Assembly (NCBI GenBank): GCA_024138025.1
Contig: JAMXBD010000092.1
Location: forward strand, 186,001-250,000
DNA: 64,000 bases
Origin: Combretum micranthum
Lineage: Eukaryota; Streptophyta; Magnoliopsida; Myrtales; Combretaceae
Direction of reading: 5' to 3'
The notes below the pieces were generated by a model. It ran no database searches. It had not been told where the DNA came from and saw only the letters and a list, made by a program, of their open reading frames with translations. The position numbers and the translations under genes are program-made. Each line of letters starts with the position of its first letter. Position 1 is the first letter of the stretch. Shown here one piece after another: positions 59,601 through 64,000 of the stretch.

Positions 59601-62600
59601 TCGTATCTTCTATATTTGTTGAATTTCTTGTATGGATAAATATTCATCAGACAATCTCCTCGCATAAATTTGGATCGTGTCTTCTATATTCCCAAGGAAA
59701 ACTTGAACGTTATGTTGAAATGTAATTCTTGTTGACTACGTGTTTTGCTGTTAAAAAAAAATCTTAACTTATGAAGAATGATCTTTAATCCAATAAATTA
59801 TGAATCCCCATGGATATTTGAACCAACTTTGTGGAACATAATTAAATGTATTAAGAAAATACACTCAACTGTGGTGCTGGGACTTTAAACTAAGGAATTA
59901 ATCGAGGAAAATCATATCTACGAATTTCTGTTCGTGTTTAGTTTCTCCTTTTGCAAGTTGCAGATGTAGTCTTTGATTTAGTTTATGAGCATAAAATGCA
60001 ACAAAAAAAAAAAAAAGATAATTAAATATGCATGAAATTTAAAGAGATAAGAGGGAAGAGAGTGCAAAATCGATTTATAGAGATTCCGCCTTGAGCGTCA
60101 GTCCTATGTTCTAGCGCCAAGCCGGGAACGCGGTATTCTACATCGGTTTGTTCCACTATATCCAATAATCAACAAGTGAAAAGTTGTCTTTTGCCAAAGC
60201 ACTTGTCTACAAAGCACTTAGCTTGATTCTCCAAGCTTCTCTTTCAATTAACAATCATTCCACTAAGCCTACTTGTAACTTTCGATCTCACAAAAAGTGA
60301 ATAAATCTAAATAAGAGGAAATAGAATGTGAATCCTAAAAATTTTAAATAAGTAAAAATAATAAGATTAATAGTGATTTGCTTGAATTAAAGATGAATTT
60401 CGTGGCTTTTCGCTTGCTTGAGCTTTTTCACGTGATTGTGTTTGCTAGTTCTCTACTTTGCGCGTGTATATTTATTCTTATTTCCTCCAACAGCTAGAAC
60501 TTGAAGTTGATAAACTTAACTCATGATATTGTGCGCGTTTTTCGAATAGGATCAGCTTGTTTAGTCTTCTTCAACTGAAAATTTGAATAAATTGTTATCT
60601 TGTTGTTGTTATCTCTTGATTTTCTCTTATAAATAAGGTTGAATACCCAACAGCTGAGATATTGATCTTTATCTTGAATTTTTGAATTGATTTAGTACAT
60701 TGTTGTCGTGTTCTTGTTGAAAACTTTCTTCTAGTACTGTTCACTTGAAAATAGGATCGTATCTTCTATATTTGTTGAATTCCTTGTATGGATAAATATT
60801 CATTAGACAATCTCCTTGGATAAATGGATCGTGTCTTCTATATTCCCAAGGAAAACTTGAATATTATGTTGAAATATAAGTCTTGTTGACGACGTGTTTT
60901 GCTGTTAAAAAAAAAAACGTTAACTCCTGAAGAATAATCTTTAATCCAATAAATCATGAATCCCAATGGATATTTAAACCAACTTTGTGGAACATAATTA
61001 AATGTATTACGCAAATATACTCAACTTTGGAGTTGGGTCTTCAAACTAACGAATTAATCAAGGAAAATCATATCTAGTAATTTATGTCCGTGTTTTGTTT
61101 CTCTTTTGCAAGTTGCAGATGTAGTCTTTGAACATAAAATGCAACAAAACCAAATAATTAAATATGCATGAAATTTAAAGGGATAAGAGAGAAGAAAGTG
61201 CAAAATCGATTTGTAGAGGTTCTGCCTTTAGCGTTAGTCTTCTTTTCTAGCTTCAAGCCAGGGACCCGGTATTCCATATCGGTATGTTCCACTATGTCCA
61301 ATAATCAACAAGTTACAAGTTGTCTTTTGCCAAAGCACTTGGCTACATAGCACTCAACTTGATTCTCCAAGCTTCTGTTTAAGCTAACAGTCAATCTACT
61401 AAGCCTACTTCCAACTCTCGATCTCACACAAAGTGAATAAATCTAAAATAGAGGAAATAGAATGTGAATCCTAAAAATTTTGAACAAGTAAAAATAATAA
61501 GAGTAACAGTGATTTGCTTGAATTAAAGATGAATTTCGTGGCTTTTTGCTTGCTTGTGCTTTTTCATGTGATTGTTCTACTACTTCTCTGTTTTGGCCAT
61601 GTATATTTATTCTTATTTCTTCCAACGACAAGAACTTGAAGTTGATAAACTTAACTCCTGATATTGTGCGTGCTTTTCGAATAGGATAAGCTTGTTTAGT
61701 CTTCTTCATCTAAAAATTGGATAAATTGTTATCTTATTATTATTATCTCTATATTTTGCTCCAATAGACAAGGTTGAATACCCAAAAGATGAGATAATAA
61801 TCTTTATCTTGAATTTTTCAATTTATCTAGGATGTTGTTGACGTGTTCTTGTTGAAATTTTTCTTCTGCTACTATTCACATTAAAATAGGATCGTATCTT
61901 CTATATTTGTTGAATTTCTTGAATGTATAAATATTCATTAGACAATCTCCTCACATAAATCTGGATCATGTCTTCTATATTCCTAAGGAAAACTTGAATG
62001 TTCTGTTGAAATGTAATTCTTGTTGACTTTGTGTTTTGTCGATAAAAAAAAACCTTAGCTCCTAAAGAATAATCTTTAATCCAATAAATCATGAATCCCC
62101 ATGGATATTTAAACCAACTTTGTGTAACATAATTAAATGTATTACCCCAATACACTCAACTTTGGAGCTGGGTCTTCAAACTAACGAATTAATTAAGGAA
62201 AATCATATCTACGAATTTCTATTTATGTTTTGTTTCTCCTTTTACAAGTTGCAGATGTAGTATCTGATTTAGTTTCTAAGCATCAAAAGCAAAAAAAAAA
62301 AGGTTAATTAAATATGCACGAAATTTAAAGAGATAAGATAGAAGAGAATGCAAAATCGATTTATAGAGATTCCGCCTTGAATGTCAGTCCTCTCTTCTAA
62401 CTCCAAGTCAGGGACCCGGTATTCCACACCGGTATGTTCCACTATATCCAATAATCAACAAGTTACCAGTTGTCTTTTACCGAAGCACTCCGCTACAAAG
62501 CACTCCGCTTGATTCTCCAAGCTTCTCCTTAAGCTAACAATCAATCTACTAAGCTGACTTCTAACTCTCGATCTCACACAAAGTGAATAAATCTAAATAA

Positions 62601-64000
62601 GAGGAAATGGAATGTGAATCCTAAAAATTTTGAACAAGTAAAAATAATAAGAATAACAGTGCTTTGTTCGAATTAAAGATGAATTTCGTGGCTTTTTGCT
62701 TGCTTGAGTTTTTCACGTGATTATTCTGCTACTTCTTTGTTTTGGGCGTGTATATTTGTTCTTATTTCTTCCAACGACTGGAGCTCAAAGTTGATAAACT
62801 TAACTCTTGATATTGTGCGTGTTTTTCGAATAGGATTAGCTTGTTTAGTCTTCTTCATCTAAAAATTAGAATAAATTGTTATCTTGTTATTATTATCTCT
62901 ATATTTGCTCCATTAGACAAGGTTGAATACCTAAAAGCTGAGATAATGATCTTTATCTTGTATTTTTTATTTGATTTAGGACGTTGTTGACGTGTTCTTA
63001 TTGAAAACATTCTTTTGGTACTGTTCACTTGAAAATAGGATCATATCTTCTATATTTGTTGAACTTTTTGTATGAATAAATATTCATCAGACAATCTCCT
63101 CGCATAAATTTGGATCAAGTCTTCTATATTCCTAAGGAAAACTTGAATGTTCCATTGAAATGTAATTCTTGTTGACTTCGTGTTTTGCTGTTAAAAAAAA
63201 AAACGTTTGCTCCCCATGAATAATCTTTAATCCTATAAATCATGAATCCCCATGGATATTTAAACCAACTTTAAGGAACGTAATTAAATGTATTACCCTA
63301 ATGCACTCAACTTTGGAGCTGGGTCTTCAAACTAACGAATTAATCAAGGAAAATCATATCTACGAAATTATGTTCGTGTTTTGTTTCCCTTTTGCATGTT
63401 GCAAAGGTAGTCTCTAAGCATAAAATGCAACAAAACCAAATAATTAAATATGCATGAAATTTAAAGAGATAAGAGAGAAGAGAATGCAAAATCGATTTAT
63501 AGAGGTTTCGCCTTGAGCGTCAGTCCTCTCTTCCAACTCCAAGTTGGGGACCCGGTATTCCATATTGGTATATTCCACTATATCTAATAATCAACACGTT
63601 ACAAGTGATCTTTTGCCAAAGCACTTGGCTACAAAAGCACTCAGCTTGATTCTCCAAGCTTCTGTTTAAGCTAACAATCAATCCACTAAGCCTACTTCTA
63701 ACTCTCGATCTCACACAAAGTGAATAAATCTAAATAAGTGGAAATAGAATGTGAATCCTCAAAATTTTGAACAAGTAAAAATAATAAGAATAACAGTGAT
63801 TTTCTTGAATTAAAGATGAATGTCGTGGCTTTTTGCTTGTTTGAGCTTTTTCACGTGATTGTTTTGCTACTTCTCTGTTTTGGGCGTATATATTTATTCT
63901 TGTTTCCTCCAACAACTAGAACTTGAAGTTGATAAACTTAACTCCTGATATTGTTCGTGTTTTTCGAATAGGATCAACTTGTTTAGTGTTCTTCAAATGA

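Larger units (their letters stand above)
48150..64000. repeat. Satellite array, ~1.13-1.16 kb monomers, runs off window
   Basis: An anchor GATTTATA (in GCAAAATCGATTTATAGAGG) occurs at 48241, 49344, 50283, 51430, 52565, 53700 (one change), 54830, 56615, 57753, 58916, 60072, 61208 (one change), 62358 and 63494. Regular spacing is 1130-1163 bp. Exceptions are 1103, 939 and 1785 bp, explained by deletions and by one partial monomer. All units are in the same orientation and have no conserved open frame on plus. Two types exist. Type A has TTGTTGTTGTTATCTCTTG and ACAAAACCAAATAATT. Type B has TTGTTATTATTATCTCTATA and a poly-A tract before AATTAAAT. A fills the left half and B dominates after about 55980, with mixed units. 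The unit resembles LTR or UTR sequence of a retrotransposon, but its source is not identified. Confidence 0.93.

Noticed and set aside
48150..64000. CRISPR array
   Set aside because: Monomers are over 1 kb with no alternating spacers, in a plant nuclear context.
48150..64000. Centromere assignment
   Set aside because: A long satellite next to gypsy elements is suggestive, but nothing in the sequence itself shows centromere function. Such arrays also occur at knobs and pericentromeres.

Overview
This is an AT-rich plant nuclear window, almost certainly from a eudicot. The evidence is Tekay, Athila and Tat Ty3/gypsy elements, an Ale-type Ty1/copia element, a MULE transposase relic, a TATA-driven SAUR gene pair and a long satellite array. 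It has no prokaryotic features. The species cannot be named from sequence alone. The only intact host genes I can support are two SAUR genes at 39804-40049 and 43277-43564.

Left part (1-30487), nested retrotransposons. A decayed Mutator-like transposase (1-966, minus) is cut by a 4.3 kb solo LTR (967-5279) flanked by the duplication TCCAC. Next comes a decayed Athila element in minus orientation (5297-30487). Its 3' LTR is truncated and split by a 5.3 kb solo LTR (6239-11497, duplication AACGG). Its interior is split by a complete but frameshifted Tekay-type chromovirus (13121-23605, duplication ATATA). That chromovirus has two 2.8 kb LTRs, an initiator-Met PBS, a PPT, gag-PR-RT-RH-INT pieces and a C-terminal chromodomain. 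The Athila element has gag, PR, RT and an env-like ORF, but a deletion fuses the start of RNase H directly to the env-like ORF, removing integrase. Its PBS matches tRNA-Asp and its 5' LTR is 28685-30487 with a 28-nt G run.

Middle part (30488-38521). An unassigned stretch is followed by a tandem array of ~0.77-0.92 kb units (31844-34712). These units carry an initiator-Met PBS remnant at their junctions, suggesting a TRIM-like or tandem LTR element. Then comes a probable solo LTR (34713-35289) and a truncated Tat-lineage gypsy element (35290-38521, minus).

SAUR locus (about 39350-45810). Two small auxin-up RNA genes lie 3.47 kb apart. Repeated promoter modules share a core, ACAGGACCATGTGATCC, often followed by TGTCTC-type auxin response elements. 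Further promoter modules without a gene indicate a decayed tandem cluster. A 366-bp CACTA-type miniature element and a 396-bp solo copia LTR are inserted in the locus. A paralogous near-empty site supports the second insertion.

Right part (45811-64000). A 5' fragment of an Ale-like copia element (LTR, PBS, gag, protease, start of integrase) stops near 47958. A 16 kb satellite array of ~1.13-1.16 kb monomers follows and runs off the window. It shows two monomer types, local dimeric and trimeric higher-order patterns, and two clear internal deletions at short homologies.
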